This document shows positions 41,908 to 50,571 of a stretch of 60,430 nucleotides of DNA, piece by piece. Within the stretch, counting starts at the first letter, position 1. Each line of letters opens with the position of its first letter. Source of the stretch: an uncultured Monoglobus sp. (GTDB lineage Bacteria > Bacillota > Clostridia > Monoglobales > Monoglobaceae); contig CANPWW010000005.1 of the NCBI GenBank assembly GCA_947585115.1, positions 1 through 60,430 on the forward strand, read 5' to 3'. Below the pieces are notes generated by a model. That model was not told where the DNA came from. It saw nothing but the letters and a program-made list of their open reading frames with translations, and ran no database searches. The position numbers and the translations under genes are program-made.

Positions 41908-42546
41908 GTATAACTCTTTGTATTTTTGATATGATTCGTTGACGCCCTTCACATAGCCCGCGGTCTCGGGAAACGGAATGTTGTCAAGGCCGCCGCTGCC
42001 GTCGGAATAGCTGTTGTCCTCGAGCCATTCGTCCACGTTTCCGATGCCGCCGTTGTAGGCCGCCACCGCCACGCTGATGTTTTGGTCGTACCGCTCGAGC
42101 AGCCACGACAGATAATATGTTCCGATATGTATGTTTATATCCGGCTCGTACAGGTCGTCGGGCAGGTCGGGCTTGATATCAAGCTTTTTCGCGCAGTCCG
42201 AGGCGGTCTCGGTCTGAAGCTGCATCAGGCCGTAGGCTCCCGAATCGGACACCGCGTACTGGTCAAACTTGCTCTCGGTGCGTATCACCGCGTACACGAG
42301 ATACTTGTCCAGATCGTATCTGTTCGCGTACTTTTCGACTATGCTCTCGTACTTCACGGGATACTGCCGCTGCATGATCTCGTTTCCCAAGGCGGCTATA
42401 CGATCGTCCACCATGCGGTAAAGCCGAAATCCGCCGTACACTACCCCGATCAGGATAACTATTATCAGCGCAGCCTTAAGGCAGCCGCCTCTTTTTCTCG
42501 CTCGTCTTCTCCGCGCGGGGGCTCGGCCCCGTGTTGATTCTCTCAT
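41893..42546 (-). CDS. Membrane-anchored lytic transglycosylase (SLT domain)
   Basis: The product has 217 residues: a very basic start (ARRRRARKRGG), one membrane helix (about 24-44), then an SLT/goose-lysozyme-like domain (about 70-210). The catalytic Glu is in YAVIRTESKFDQYAVS (about 91) and the downstream motifs SGAYGLMQLQTETA and VAAYNGGIGNVDEWL are typical. It cuts peptidoglycan glycan strands with formation of 1,6-anhydro ends. The start overlaps the coaE stop by four bases (ATGA). The last three residues RSD and stop fall in a repeat tract. Confidence 0.9.
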   Translation of the reverse strand: MRESTRGRAPARRRRARKRGGCLKAALIIVILIGVVYGGFRLYRMVDDRIAALGNEIMQRQYPVKYESIVEKYANRYDLDKYLVYAVIRTESKFDQYAVSDSGAYGLMQLQTETASDCAKKLDIKPDLPDDLYEPDINIHIGTYYLSWLLERYDQNISVAVAAYNGGIGNVDEWLEDNSYSDGSGGLDNIPFPETAGYVKGVNESYQKYKELYERSD

Positions 42547-43154
42547 ATTTTTTTGATCAGCCTTTCATAAAGCTCTTTCACTTTGTTTTCAAGGTCTTTT
42601 ATGTCGTTTGTGTTGTTTTCGATAATATAATCCGCCCGCGCCGCAAGCTCAGCGTTTGTGAGCTGGCTCTTGATCCTGCTTTCAACCTCGGCGCGGCTCG
42701 CGCCGTCGCGCTTTAAAACGCGCTTTATTCGAATTTCATCATCGGCTATGACCGCGGCCGACCTGTCGTACCGCATTTTAAAATCGGGCGCGAACAGCAG
42801 CGGCGCGTCAATAACTATTATTGAGTTTTCATATTTCTCGTTGTTTTCGGCGTCACGCGCCTCGCGCTCCATGACGGCGAAAATATGCTTGTGGGTGATA
42901 TTGTTAAGCGCCTCGAGCTCGGTCTCCGAGCCGAACACTATCGCGGCCAGCGCCTTGCGGTCCACGGTCCCGTCGGGGTTTAAGATCCTGTCTCCGAACC
43001 GCGCGACCGTCTCGCGGTAGGCCTCGGTATTCGGCTTCAGGATATCCCTTGATATTTTATCGGCGTCAACAATATATGCGCCCAGCGCCTTAAAAATTCC
43101 GGCCGCCGCGCTTTTGCCCGAGCCGATACCGCCGGTGAGCCCCAGTCTTAACAT
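42543..43154 (-). CDS. coaE: Dephospho-CoA kinase
   Basis: The last step of CoA synthesis: phosphorylation of dephospho-CoA at the ribose. The 203-residue product begins with the P-loop LTGGIGSGKSAAA and has DADKISRDI (CoA-binding), VIDAPLLF and the lid with RIKRVLKRDGASRAEVESRI, all typical. ATG 43154 is chosen with GGAAGTGAG directly upstream rather than an ATG 18 bases earlier. It overlaps the transglycosylase start by four bases and lies 100 bases after polA, a common neighbourhood for coaE. Confidence 0.94.
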   Translation of the reverse strand: MLRLGLTGGIGSGKSAAAGIFKALGAYIVDADKISRDILKPNTEAYRETVARFGDRILNPDGTVDRKALAAIVFGSETELEALNNITHKHIFAVMEREARDAENNEKYENSIIVIDAPLLFAPDFKMRYDRSAAVIADDEIRIKRVLKRDGASRAEVESRIKSQLTNAELAARADYIIENNTNDIKDLENKVKELYERLIKKI

Positions 43155-43254
43155 AATCTCACTTCCAAACATAATACCCTATTATGGATTATACCACAAA
43201 GCGCCCGCGGTTTTACGAATATAACCCAATAATTAGCATACTGTAACCAAATTG

Positions 43255-45873
43255 TTATTTAGTATCGTACCAGCGCTTGCCCGAGTTCAGATCAACTATA
43301 AGCGGAACGCGCAGCTTGGCGGCGTTCTGCATCTCCTCGCGCAGAATAGTCTCCACGCGCTCCCGCTCCTCGGGCACTGCCTCGACTATCAATTCGTCGT
43401 GCACCTGAAGTATCAGCTTTGACTTTAGGCCCTCGTCCCTTAACCTGCGGTAGACGCTGACCATGGCGATCTTTATTATATCCGCCGCGGTGCCCTGTAT
43501 CGGCGCGTTGCGCGCCACCCTCTCGCCGAACGCCCTCGTCACCGCGTTGCTGGCCTTGAGCTCGGGCAGGTAGCGGCGGCGGTTGTATTTTGTCGTTACA
43601 TAGCCGTCGGCCTTCGCTTTTTCGACTATGCTCTTCATGTACTCGTCAACGCCGCTGTAGAAATTTAAGTAGTCATGGATATACTGATCCGCCTCTTTTC
43701 GGCTGACCTTTATGTCCTGCGCCAGCGAAAACGCGCCTATGCCGTACACGATGCCGAAATTTACCGCCTTGGCCCGCGATCTCATGGTGGAGGTCACCCC
43801 GCTTATCGGGACCTTGAACACCTGCGCCGCGGTTCGGGTGTGGATGTCGTCGTTTTCGAGGAAGGCGGCGCACATATTTTGGTCGTTTGATATGTCGGCC
43901 AGAACTCTCAGCTCTATCTGGGAATAGTCGGCGTCCACCAATATCCTGTCCCCCTCGGCGGCGAACATCTTTCGTATCTCGCGGCCCAGCTCGGTGCGGA
44001 CGGGTATGTTCTGGAGGTTAGGCTCGGTGCTGCTGATCCTGCCGGTGGCGGTCACGGTCTGGTTGAAGCTGGAATGGATGCGCCCCGTCTTTTTGTTTAT
44101 AACGCCGATCAGGCCGTCAACATACGTTGAGTCCAGCTTGGTGAGCGCGCGGTACTCGATCACCGCCTCGATTATCGGGTGCGAGCCGATCAGCTTTTTC
44201 AGCACGTCGATATTTGTCGAATAGCCGCGCTTGGTCTTTTTGCCGTGGGGCAGCGCCAGCTTTTCGAACAGTATATCACCCAGTTGGAAGGGCGACTTTA
44301 TATTGAACTCCTCGCCCGCGTACTCGTATATGTCCTTAGTCAGCACCTCGATGCGCGACTTGAGCTTAGCGCCGAAATCCGACAGCTCATTTCTGTCAAC
44401 GTACATTCCGGTTATCTGCATGTCGGCGAGCACCTTTATAAGCGGCAGCTCTATGTCGAAATACAGGCTCTCCTGCTCGTTCTCTTTGAGTTTTCCGCGG
44501 AATATCTTTTCAAGGCCGATCACCGCGGTCAGCATCTCGGCATCCCGCTTGTCTCCGCCCGTGCCCGCGTCCATCGAGATCTGCTCGCCCTCGGACACTC
44601 CGATGTCCGAGTTCAGGCTTCTGCCCAGATAATCAAGGCATAGCAGGTCGATGTCATACCTGCTTCGGGTCGGGTCGTCTATATAAGCGGCGATCAGCGC
44701 GTCAAAGCCGAGGCCCTCGAAGTCAATGCCCCTTGAGTTTAAGTACAGTATATCGCTCTTTAGGTCGTACCCGATCTTTTTTATATTTTTTTCCGCGAAA
44801 ATTTCGCGCAGCGCCTCGACGCCCGGCTCAAACACGTATATCTTTTCGCCGTCACCAAACGAGAACGTCAGCCGCCCCGTGTCGTGATTAAGGCAAAAAC
44901 GCATTTCTCCGCTTTTTTTGATGAGCCCGAGCGCCTCAGGCTCCTCGATCTCAACGCTTTGGGCCGATATCGCCTCGGGCGCCTTTTCGGCCGCGGGCGA
45001 GAAATTAAAACGCTTCATGAACGATTTGAAGTTTAGCCGCGTGAACAGCTCCTTGAGCTTTTGGCCGTCCGGAGTTTTGAATTTATACTCCTCAAGCTCA
45101 AAATCTATCGGCGCGTCGCGTACGATCGTCGCCAGCGTTTTGCTGAGATACGCTTTGTCCTTATCGTTTTTAAGCTTTGTTCTCAACGAGCTTGTCACGT
45201 CGATCTCGTCTATGTTTTCGTAGATATAATCAAGACTCTTGTATTTTTGTATCAGCGAGAACGCCGTCTTTTTACCCACGCCCTTAACTCCCGGGATATT
45301 GTCGCTGGGGTCGCCCATCAGGGCCTTAACGTCAATATACTCGGTCGGCGTCACGCCGTATTCCTCGATAACCGCGTCCTCATCGTAGGGCGTGGTGTCG
45401 GTGCTGCCTCTGCGGGTCACCACAAGCTTTATCACCGTGCTGTCCGAGGCCAGCTGCAGACCGTCCTTGTCGCCGGTCAGTATGCTGCACGCGATATTTT
45501 TCTCGTCGCATATGCGTGAGACCGTGCCGATAATGTCGTCCGCCTCGTAGCACTCAAGCTCCACGCACTTGCAGTCCATCGCCCCCAGCACCTCTTTGAT
45601 AAGAGGCAGCTGCGCCAAAAAGTCGGGCTCGGGCGGCTTGCGCTGCGCCTTGTACCCGTCGTACATCTTGTGGCGGAAGGTGGGCGCCTTTAAGTCAAAC
45701 GCCACGCCCAGATAGTCGGGCGTCTCCTCGTCCAGATACTTGAGCATAATATTCAAAAATCCGTACACCGCGTTTGTCGGCGTTCCGTCCGGCGCGGTCA
45801 GCGGCCTTATGCCGTAGTAGGCGCGGTTCAATATGCTGTTGCCGTCGATTATCAATAATTTTTTCTTGTCCAT
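43255..45873 (-). CDS. polA: DNA polymerase I
   Basis: The enzyme has 872 residues. N-terminal 5'-3' exonuclease (about 1-295; LLIIDGNSILNRAYYGI, GDKDGLQL, GDPSDNIPGVKGVGKKTA). The middle domain (about 310-480) has the proofreading fold but the DxE motif is replaced (MRFCLNHDTGRLTF), so 3'-5' exonuclease activity is predicted to be lost, as in many Bacillota. The polymerase part shows motif A DYSQIELRVLADI, motif B RSRAKAVNFGIVYGIG and motif C VHDELIVE. It works in lagging strand maturation and repair. coaE lies downstream. Confidence 0.96.
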   Translation of the reverse strand: MDKKKLLIIDGNSILNRAYYGIRPLTAPDGTPTNAVYGFLNIMLKYLDEETPDYLGVAFDLKAPTFRHKMYDGYKAQRKPPEPDFLAQLPLIKEVLGAMDCKCVELECYEADDIIGTVSRICDEKNIACSILTGDKDGLQLASDSTVIKLVVTRRGSTDTTPYDEDAVIEEYGVTPTEYIDVKALMGDPSDNIPGVKGVGKKTAFSLIQKYKSLDYIYENIDEIDVTSSLRTKLKNDKDKAYLSKTLATIVRDAPIDFELEEYKFKTPDGQKLKELFTRLNFKSFMKRFNFSPAAEKAPEAISAQSVEIEEPEALGLIKKSGEMRFCLNHDTGRLTFSFGDGEKIYVFEPGVEALREIFAEKNIKKIGYDLKSDILYLNSRGIDFEGLGFDALIAAYIDDPTRSRYDIDLLCLDYLGRSLNSDIGVSEGEQISMDAGTGGDKRDAEMLTAVIGLEKIFRGKLKENEQESLYFDIELPLIKVLADMQITGMYVDRNELSDFGAKLKSRIEVLTKDIYEYAGEEFNIKSPFQLGDILFEKLALPHGKKTKRGYSTNIDVLKKLIGSHPIIEAVIEYRALTKLDSTYVDGLIGVINKKTGRIHSSFNQTVTATGRISSTEPNLQNIPVRTELGREIRKMFAAEGDRILVDADYSQIELRVLADISNDQNMCAAFLENDDIHTRTAAQVFKVPISGVTSTMRSRAKAVNFGIVYGIGAFSLAQDIKVSRKEADQYIHDYLNFYSGVDEYMKSIVEKAKADGYVTTKYNRRRYLPELKASNAVTRAFGERVARNAPIQGTAADIIKIAMVSVYRRLRDEGLKSKLILQVHDELIVEAVPEERERVETILREEMQNAAKLRVPLIVDLNSGKRWYDTK

Positions 45874-45889
45874 ATCTTTCCCTCTCTTT

Positions 45890-46885
45890 TTATTCGGCTG
45901 TTTTCAGCAGATTTATCATGGTGTCATACGCCGCGAGTATGTCGCGCTTGTCGACTATCTCCGAGGCGGTGTTCTTGTTCCTTATCGGAATGTCAAGCTC
46001 GGCGCAGCGGATCCCCTCGCCCCTGACGCTGACGCTTGAAATGTCACCCGCGCTGTTCTTTTTGGCGAACGGGATAAGCTTTCCCGCCTTTTCCGCGGCC
46101 TTTCTGAGGCTTCTGACCGCGCTTTCGTCGGCGCAGGTCTCGCCTATCACGCTCGGCGCAGCCACGCCCTCACCGAGCTTCGCGCGCTCATCCTCGAGGC
46201 AGTCCAGCGTGAACGCCGCAGAATACTTTGTCTCGTCGAGCCCGAAACTCGTCTTTGAGCCGCGCATCCCCGTCTGCTTCTGCGCCGTGAAAACGCAGGT
46301 CACTCCGCGCCCGAAGTCCTGTTTGAGCAGCCCGGCAAGCACGGCGCAGCATACGCTTCTCATCAGCGCCTTGCCCGTGATTTGATTTTCGCCCAGCCGG
46401 GCGAACGCGCTTTTAAACGCCGCGCAGTCTCCTATCATGACGCTTTTCTCCGCGTCGGCTTTTGTGTCGGCTCCTATGTCGATAAAAAGGTCCTTTAGCG
46501 CCGCGGGCTTTTCGCGCTCCTCTTTGGTGGTCAGATGCACCGCCTTGAGCGAGATTATGCCGGGCAGCTTTTTGCCGCCCACAACAACGGCCTGCGATAC
46601 CACCGAGTGGGGCTTCACCGCGCCCACCGCGGCGAAATCCAGAAACGCTCCGCCGCCCTCTTTGACGTTTGTCACGATAAAGCCCGGCTCGTCCATAGCG
46701 GTCATGAGCAGTATCGGATCGGCGCCGTTTTTTTCGGCTATAAGACTGCCCAGCGGATCGCGCCGCACGCTGTCGCAAAACGGCTCGATCTCGGCCCTTA
46801 AAATATCCCTGACCTCGTTCTCTCTGCCCGAGACTCCGAACGCCTCGGACAATTTTTTTATTAATTCAAGATTTAATTTTTGCAT
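45890..46885 (-). CDS. M42 peptidase paralogue lacking the metal ligands (probable pseudoenzyme)
   Basis: The product has 331 residues, with the fold signatures of M42 peptidases but with every catalytic position changed relative to its neighbour. The first His is Met in LLMTAMDEPGF (about 64). The bridging Asp motif ALDNRAGM is replaced by ALMRSVCCAV. The Glu-Glu pair is Lys-Gln in FTAQKQTGMRG. The next Asp is in an altered ALDC context (AFTLDCLED), and the last His (YMHTNVE) is KNTASE. Metal binding and peptidase activity should be lost. The frame is intact with normal codon use, so a structural or regulatory role with the adjacent active copy is plausible. The start overlaps the upstream stop as TAATG, giving coupled translation. 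Confidence 0.8.
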   Translation of the reverse strand: MQKLNLELIKKLSEAFGVSGRENEVRDILRAEIEPFCDSVRRDPLGSLIAEKNGADPILLMTAMDEPGFIVTNVKEGGGAFLDFAAVGAVKPHSVVSQAVVVGGKKLPGIISLKAVHLTTKEEREKPAALKDLFIDIGADTKADAEKSVMIGDCAAFKSAFARLGENQITGKALMRSVCCAVLAGLLKQDFGRGVTCVFTAQKQTGMRGSKTSFGLDETKYSAAFTLDCLEDERAKLGEGVAAPSVIGETCADESAVRSLRKAAEKAGKLIPFAKKNSAGDISSVSVRGEGIRCAELDIPIRNKNTASEIVDKRDILAAYDTMINLLKTAE

Positions 46886-47907
46886 TATTCGCCCTCACCG
46901 TCCTTCGCAAATTTTTCAACCGCGGCAGCGGCCAGCTCTGCCACCGCCTCAATGTCTGCGGTCTTGACGACCTCCACGTTTGTGTGCATATATCTGAGCG
47001 GGACCGAGATCAAAACGGTCCTGACGCCCTCGCCCGCGGTCTGGATAGCCCACGCCGTGGTGCCCGACGCGCCTCCCGCCGCCTCGATCTTGTAAGGTAT
47101 ACCGCTTGCCTTGGCGATCTCGATAAGCCCAAGGCTCAGGTCGTAGTCAACGCTCGGACCGCGGAGTATGACGGGGCCGCAGCCCAGATCAAACACGCCG
47201 GGGTCTTTTTCGGAATCCACGGTGGTGCCGTGGGTCACGTCGACGACCACGGCGATATCCGGCTTTATCGAAAACGCGCCGGTATATGAGCCGCGCAGAC
47301 CCACCTCCTCCTGAGTTGAAAACAGGGTGTATATGTCGGCGCCGATGTCTTTTCCGTCGAGCTTTTCGAGGACCGACAGCATAGCCGCCATTCCGGCGCG
47401 GTTGTCAAGCGCGCCCGAGCAGAGGTTTCCGCAGAGCAGGCTTTCGGTTTCGTAATCAAAGGCTGTAAAGTCGCCGACCTTTATGAGCTTTTCCGCCTCT
47501 TGTCTGCTTTCGAAGCCCGCGTATATTTTCATATTTTTGATCTCTGGCGTCTTTTCGGGGGCCTCGTCGTCGACCGCTATCACGCCGGTTATCGTCTTGC
47601 CGCCGAAGATCCTCACTCTCAGACCCGGCAGTATTCTCGGGTCAACGCCGCCCACCGCCGCGAACTTGAGACTGCCGCTTTCCTCGATCTCGGTGACTAT
47701 CAGACCCACCTGGTCCATGTGCGCCTCCAGCATGATCTTTAATTTTCCGCCGCCGCGCCTTATTCCCAGGAGATTCCCCATTCGGTCGCGCCTCACCTCG
47801 CCGCAGTATTTTTTGAGATATTCCTCCGCGAGCCCGGCCACGGGTTTTTCGTTTCCGCTTATGCCCCGAGGCTCGGTCAGCCGCCGAAGCAGGTTTTCGA
47901 TATTCAT
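46885..47907 (-). CDS. M42 family metallopeptidase (glutamyl aminopeptidase/endoglucanase-like)
   Basis: The 340-residue product carries all M42 metal and catalytic residues: EAHMDQVGLIV (His 63, Asp 65), GALDNRAGMAAML (bridging Asp), STQEEVGLRG (Glu, Glu), VVDVTHGT (Asp) and PLRYMHTNVEVV (His). M42 enzymes form tetrahedral dodecamers and degrade cytosolic peptides. ATG 47907 is preferred (AGGAAGGA 10 bases upstream) to TTG 47916. The next gene is its inactive paralogue, coupled by a TAATG overlap, so the two may form a mixed particle. Confidence 0.9.
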   Translation of the reverse strand: MNIENLLRRLTEPRGISGNEKPVAGLAEEYLKKYCGEVRRDRMGNLLGIRRGGGKLKIMLEAHMDQVGLIVTEIEESGSLKFAAVGGVDPRILPGLRVRIFGGKTITGVIAVDDEAPEKTPEIKNMKIYAGFESRQEAEKLIKVGDFTAFDYETESLLCGNLCSGALDNRAGMAAMLSVLEKLDGKDIGADIYTLFSTQEEVGLRGSYTGAFSIKPDIAVVVDVTHGTTVDSEKDPGVFDLGCGPVILRGPSVDYDLSLGLIEIAKASGIPYKIEAAGGASGTTAWAIQTAGEGVRTVLISVPLRYMHTNVEVVKTADIEAVAELAAAAVEKFAKDGEGE

Positions 47908-48014
47908 AAGCTTCAATCCTTCCTAAATTTTTCTGTGTTAAAATCTATGCCGCATAAAAGCGCCGCCTTTTGAATATTATTAAACATTGATTTGATTACT
48001 CATGGGGGCGCGTT

Positions 48015-48737
48015 ATGAACAAGCTTGTTAGATCCGATGTGTATTATCCGACCGTTGTTCCTTTAAAAGACAGCCGCTCGGCGGGAGGCAGGAACAAGGC
48101 GGCCGCGGCCGCGCGCCGCTTTTTATTTAAAAACAAGCGGCGCATATTGCTGTGCGCCTGTCTTATAGCCGTGGGCGCGGCCTTCGGGGTGTTCGCCTAT
48201 ATCCGCATGTCCGTTGAAAACAAAAACGCGGTGTTCGCCTATATGCAGAACTATTTCAGCGGCTCGGTGCTGCTGGGCGCGTCGCCGGGCGAAATATTCA
48301 AGGCGACGTTTCCTACGCTGATCGTCACCGGAATCATTATGGTCCTCGGCGGAATACTGCCTCCGCTGCTCCCGTTCGCGCTGGCGCGCCTAATATTCAG
48401 AGGCTTCAGCATGGGCTTTTCGGCCGCGTTTTTTATCGCAAGATACGGGGCCAAGGGCGCCGCGTTCGCGCTGGTGTCGGTGGTCCTGTGCGGCGCTCTG
48501 CCTCTGTGCGCCTCGGTCTGGCTTTTGCTGGAGTGCCGCTCGGCCCGCGGCGAAACTCCGCCCAAACGCGGAAAAAAACGCCTTATCTCCTGGTTTGCAA
48601 TAAAACCGAAAGCGCTGCTCAGAGCCGCCGTCTGCCTCGCGGTGTTCGCGTGCGCGGCTCTCGTCTCGGCGCTTTTTGACAGCGTGATCGGCCACGGCAT
48701 GATGAAAAGCCTGTACGGGATATTCAGCGCGTTTTAG
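48015..48737 (+). CDS. SpoIIM-like membrane protein
   Basis: The 240-residue product has five to six hydrophobic segments. A basic start (about 30-45) precedes the first helix (about 46-64), then come FPTLIVTGIIMVLGGILPPLLPFALARLIFRGF-type helices (split over about 97-130) and further helices to the end. The pattern fits the stage II sporulation protein M family, which in spore formers joins SpoIID and SpoIIP in peptidoglycan removal during engulfment. The partners are not in the window, so a general SpoIIM/DUF95 role is also possible. GGGGGCG precedes ATG 48015. It is divergent from the M42 pair and convergent with the AraC gene, 3 bases apart. Confidence 0.62.
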   Translation: MNKLVRSDVYYPTVVPLKDSRSAGGRNKAAAAARRFLFKNKRRILLCACLIAVGAAFGVFAYIRMSVENKNAVFAYMQNYFSGSVLLGASPGEIFKATFPTLIVTGIIMVLGGILPPLLPFALARLIFRGFSMGFSAAFFIARYGAKGAAFALVSVVLCGALPLCASVWLLLECRSARGETPPKRGKKRLISWFAIKPKALLRAAVCLAVFACAALVSALFDSVIGHGMMKSLYGIFSAF

Positions 48738-48740
48738 GCC

Positions 48741-49562
48741 TCACTCGATCAGGTGCCTGTACTTGTTGGGCGAAACGCCGTACTCTCCCTTAAACGTGGT
48801 TGCGAAATAATTGCTGTCGCTGAAACCGCACTTCGCGGCGACGTCGGTTATCGAGACAAAATCGGGGCTTTTCAGCATATCCTCCGCTTTGTGAAGCCTA
48901 AACTTGCATAAGTATTCCTTAAAGCCGATGCCTGTCTCCTTTTTGAATTTTTTCGAGAAGTATGTCGAGCTCATGTGAACGTAATCCGCAGTCTTGCTAA
49001 GAGTTATATCGGCGCTGAAATTCATTCTGATATAGTCGATCGCGTTTCTTATGACCTCGTCGAGGGTGTCCTGGTCCGAGCGGTACTCGTAAGACTGGCG
49101 GCTGTAGCGTCTCAGCATTTGAATAAGCAGCGTTGACAGCACTCCGCGTATCATGATCTCAGACATGCAGTCGGGCGCGCTGAGCTCGCTCTCGATCTCC
49201 TTGAACATCTGCTTGACGCGGCCCTGCATGATCTCGGGAACATGGATTATTATCGAGTCAAAGCTGTCAAAGCTGAGCTCGCCGTCGCCGCTGCGTTTGA
49301 GCTCGGTTATCGCGCTGTCGGGAAACATGAGAACCGTCCGCACATGAGTGTTATTATCCCCCGACAGGGTTTTGTGTATTCTTCCGCTTTTTATAAACAC
49401 CAGGCTGCCCTCGGACAAGCTGTACAGCTTTGTGTCCACAAACATTTTGCTTTTGCCCTCCTCAAGATAATACAGCTCGTTGTCGCGGTGAAAATGAGGG
49501 CGCGTCCCGTGCCGCTTGCCGCGGCGGACCGTTGAGATCCTGATCTTATCGTCCTGGATCAT
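48741..49562 (-). CDS. AraC-family transcriptional regulator with cupin sensor
   Basis: The regulator has 273 residues: an N-terminal cupin-like domain (about 15-90; RPHFHRDNELYYLEEGKSKMF) expected to bind a small ligand such as a sugar, a helical linker, and two C-terminal HTH motifs (about 170-273; ITLSKTADYVHMSSTYFSKKFKKETG and ITDVAAKCGFSDSNYFATTFKGEYG). No obvious target operon is adjacent; AraC proteins in gut Clostridia usually activate carbohydrate use. Its -10 lies near 49598-49603 next to a perfect palindrome CCACATGTGG (49604-49613), a possible operator. Confidence 0.88.
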   Translation of the reverse strand: MIQDDKIRISTVRRGKRHGTRPHFHRDNELYYLEEGKSKMFVDTKLYSLSEGSLVFIKSGRIHKTLSGDNNTHVRTVLMFPDSAITELKRSGDGELSFDSFDSIIIHVPEIMQGRVKQMFKEIESELSAPDCMSEIMIRGVLSTLLIQMLRRYSRQSYEYRSDQDTLDEVIRNAIDYIRMNFSADITLSKTADYVHMSSTYFSKKFKKETGIGFKEYLCKFRLHKAEDMLKSPDFVSITDVAAKCGFSDSNYFATTFKGEYGVSPNKYRHLIE

Positions 49563-49603
49563 ATCGTCACCACCCCATAAATTTTATTAATATGCTTATT
49601 ATA

Positions 49604-49613
49604 CCACATGTGG
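49604..49613. promoter_or_regulatory. Palindrome next to the AraC -10 element
   Basis: CCACATGTGG directly precedes TATAAT (49598-49603 on the minus strand), in the spacer of the probable AraC gene promoter. It is a plausible binding site for autoregulation; the match could be chance. Confidence 0.35.
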
Positions 49614-49705
49614 CAAAAAAATAAAGGTTTTTCTTGAAATAAACAAAATTTCTATAGAAATCAGAAAAAATTCCCATATAGCGGCCTGCCGCCGATCGGC
49701 GCCGC

Positions 49706-49734
49706 TTGACACCCGCGCGGAAAATTGTTATAAT
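49706..49734 (+). promoter_or_regulatory. Promoter of radC
   Basis: TTGACA (49706-49711), 17 bases, TATAAT (49729-49734); ATG 49769 follows after 34 bases. Confidence 0.82.
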
Positions 49735-49768
49735 ATTTTAGGAAAAAAAGATCAAACGGTGTGATATT

Positions 49769-50461
49769 ATGAGTGAAAAAAACGTCCACGCGGGACACAG
49801 ACAAAGAATGTACGAAAAGGCCGAGAAAATCGGATACGAAAACCTGCCCGAGCACGAGCTGCTGGAAATAATGCTTTTTTCGGCGATACCCAGAGCGAAC
49901 ACCAACGTGATCGCCCACGAGCTTATCAAAAAATTCGGCTCGGCGTACGGCGCTCTGACCGCTCCGCTCGACGAGCTTTTGAAGGTGGACGGCGTCGGGC
50001 CCGCCGCGGCAAGATTCCTGCGCAGCCTGCCCATGACAATGAGGGCCGTGGCCGCGTCGAAAAACGCCTATCTCCGCGACGGATACACGAAAAAGGATTC
50101 AAACCCCGACGACCTCAGGGAATACATTTGCTCCCAATATCTCGACACCGACCAGGAGCGCATCATCGTCTGGTACCTGACCCCGACTCTAAAGATCATA
50201 AAGCACAGCGTTTTTGAAAGCGGCAGCTTTGACTCAGCCGCGGTCAACATGAGCGCCATAGTGCGCGAGGCGGTCACATCGGGAGCGGCGTATGTCATAC
50301 TGAGCCACAACCACCCCAGCGGCATAGCGTTCCCCAGCGAGGCCGACAGAATGGTTACCACCGAGATCAGGGAAGCGCTGGAATGCGTCGGCGTTAAGCT
50401 TTTTGACCACATAATCTCCGCCGGCGCCGAATACTACAGCTTCAGAGAAAGAATGTTTTAA
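49769..50461 (+). CDS. radC: RadC family JAB/MPN-domain protein
   Basis: The product has 230 residues: an N-terminal helix-hairpin-helix region (about 25-75; LPEHELLEIMLFSAIPRANT, DGVGPAAARFL) and a JAB/MPN domain (about 105-228) with the JAMM zinc motif SHNHPSGIAFPSEAD. Despite the name, the molecular role is unresolved; a repair or recombination link was proposed from early genetics and later disputed. It has its own consensus promoter and terminator, so it is a single transcription unit. Confidence 0.92.
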   Translation: MSEKNVHAGHRQRMYEKAEKIGYENLPEHELLEIMLFSAIPRANTNVIAHELIKKFGSAYGALTAPLDELLKVDGVGPAAARFLRSLPMTMRAVAASKNAYLRDGYTKKDSNPDDLREYICSQYLDTDQERIIVWYLTPTLKIIKHSVFESGSFDSAAVNMSAIVREAVTSGAAYVILSHNHPSGIAFPSEADRMVTTEIREALECVGVKLFDHIISAGAEYYSFRERMF

Positions 50462-50523
50462 AACATTTTTATAATGTTTTCGGATCTTTCAAATTTACGA
50501 CGAATTTAAAAATATATACTACA

Positions 50524-50563
50524 GGGCATGTTTTTGTTTCAAATCATGCCCCTGATTTTTGTA
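50524..50563 (+). terminator. Terminator of radC
   Basis: GGGCATG (50524-50530) pairs with CATGCCC (50545-50551), followed by CTGATTTTTG. It lies 62 bases after the radC stop, in the convergent space before the SGNH gene end. Confidence 0.65.
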
Positions 50564-50571
50564 TCTGCCCG

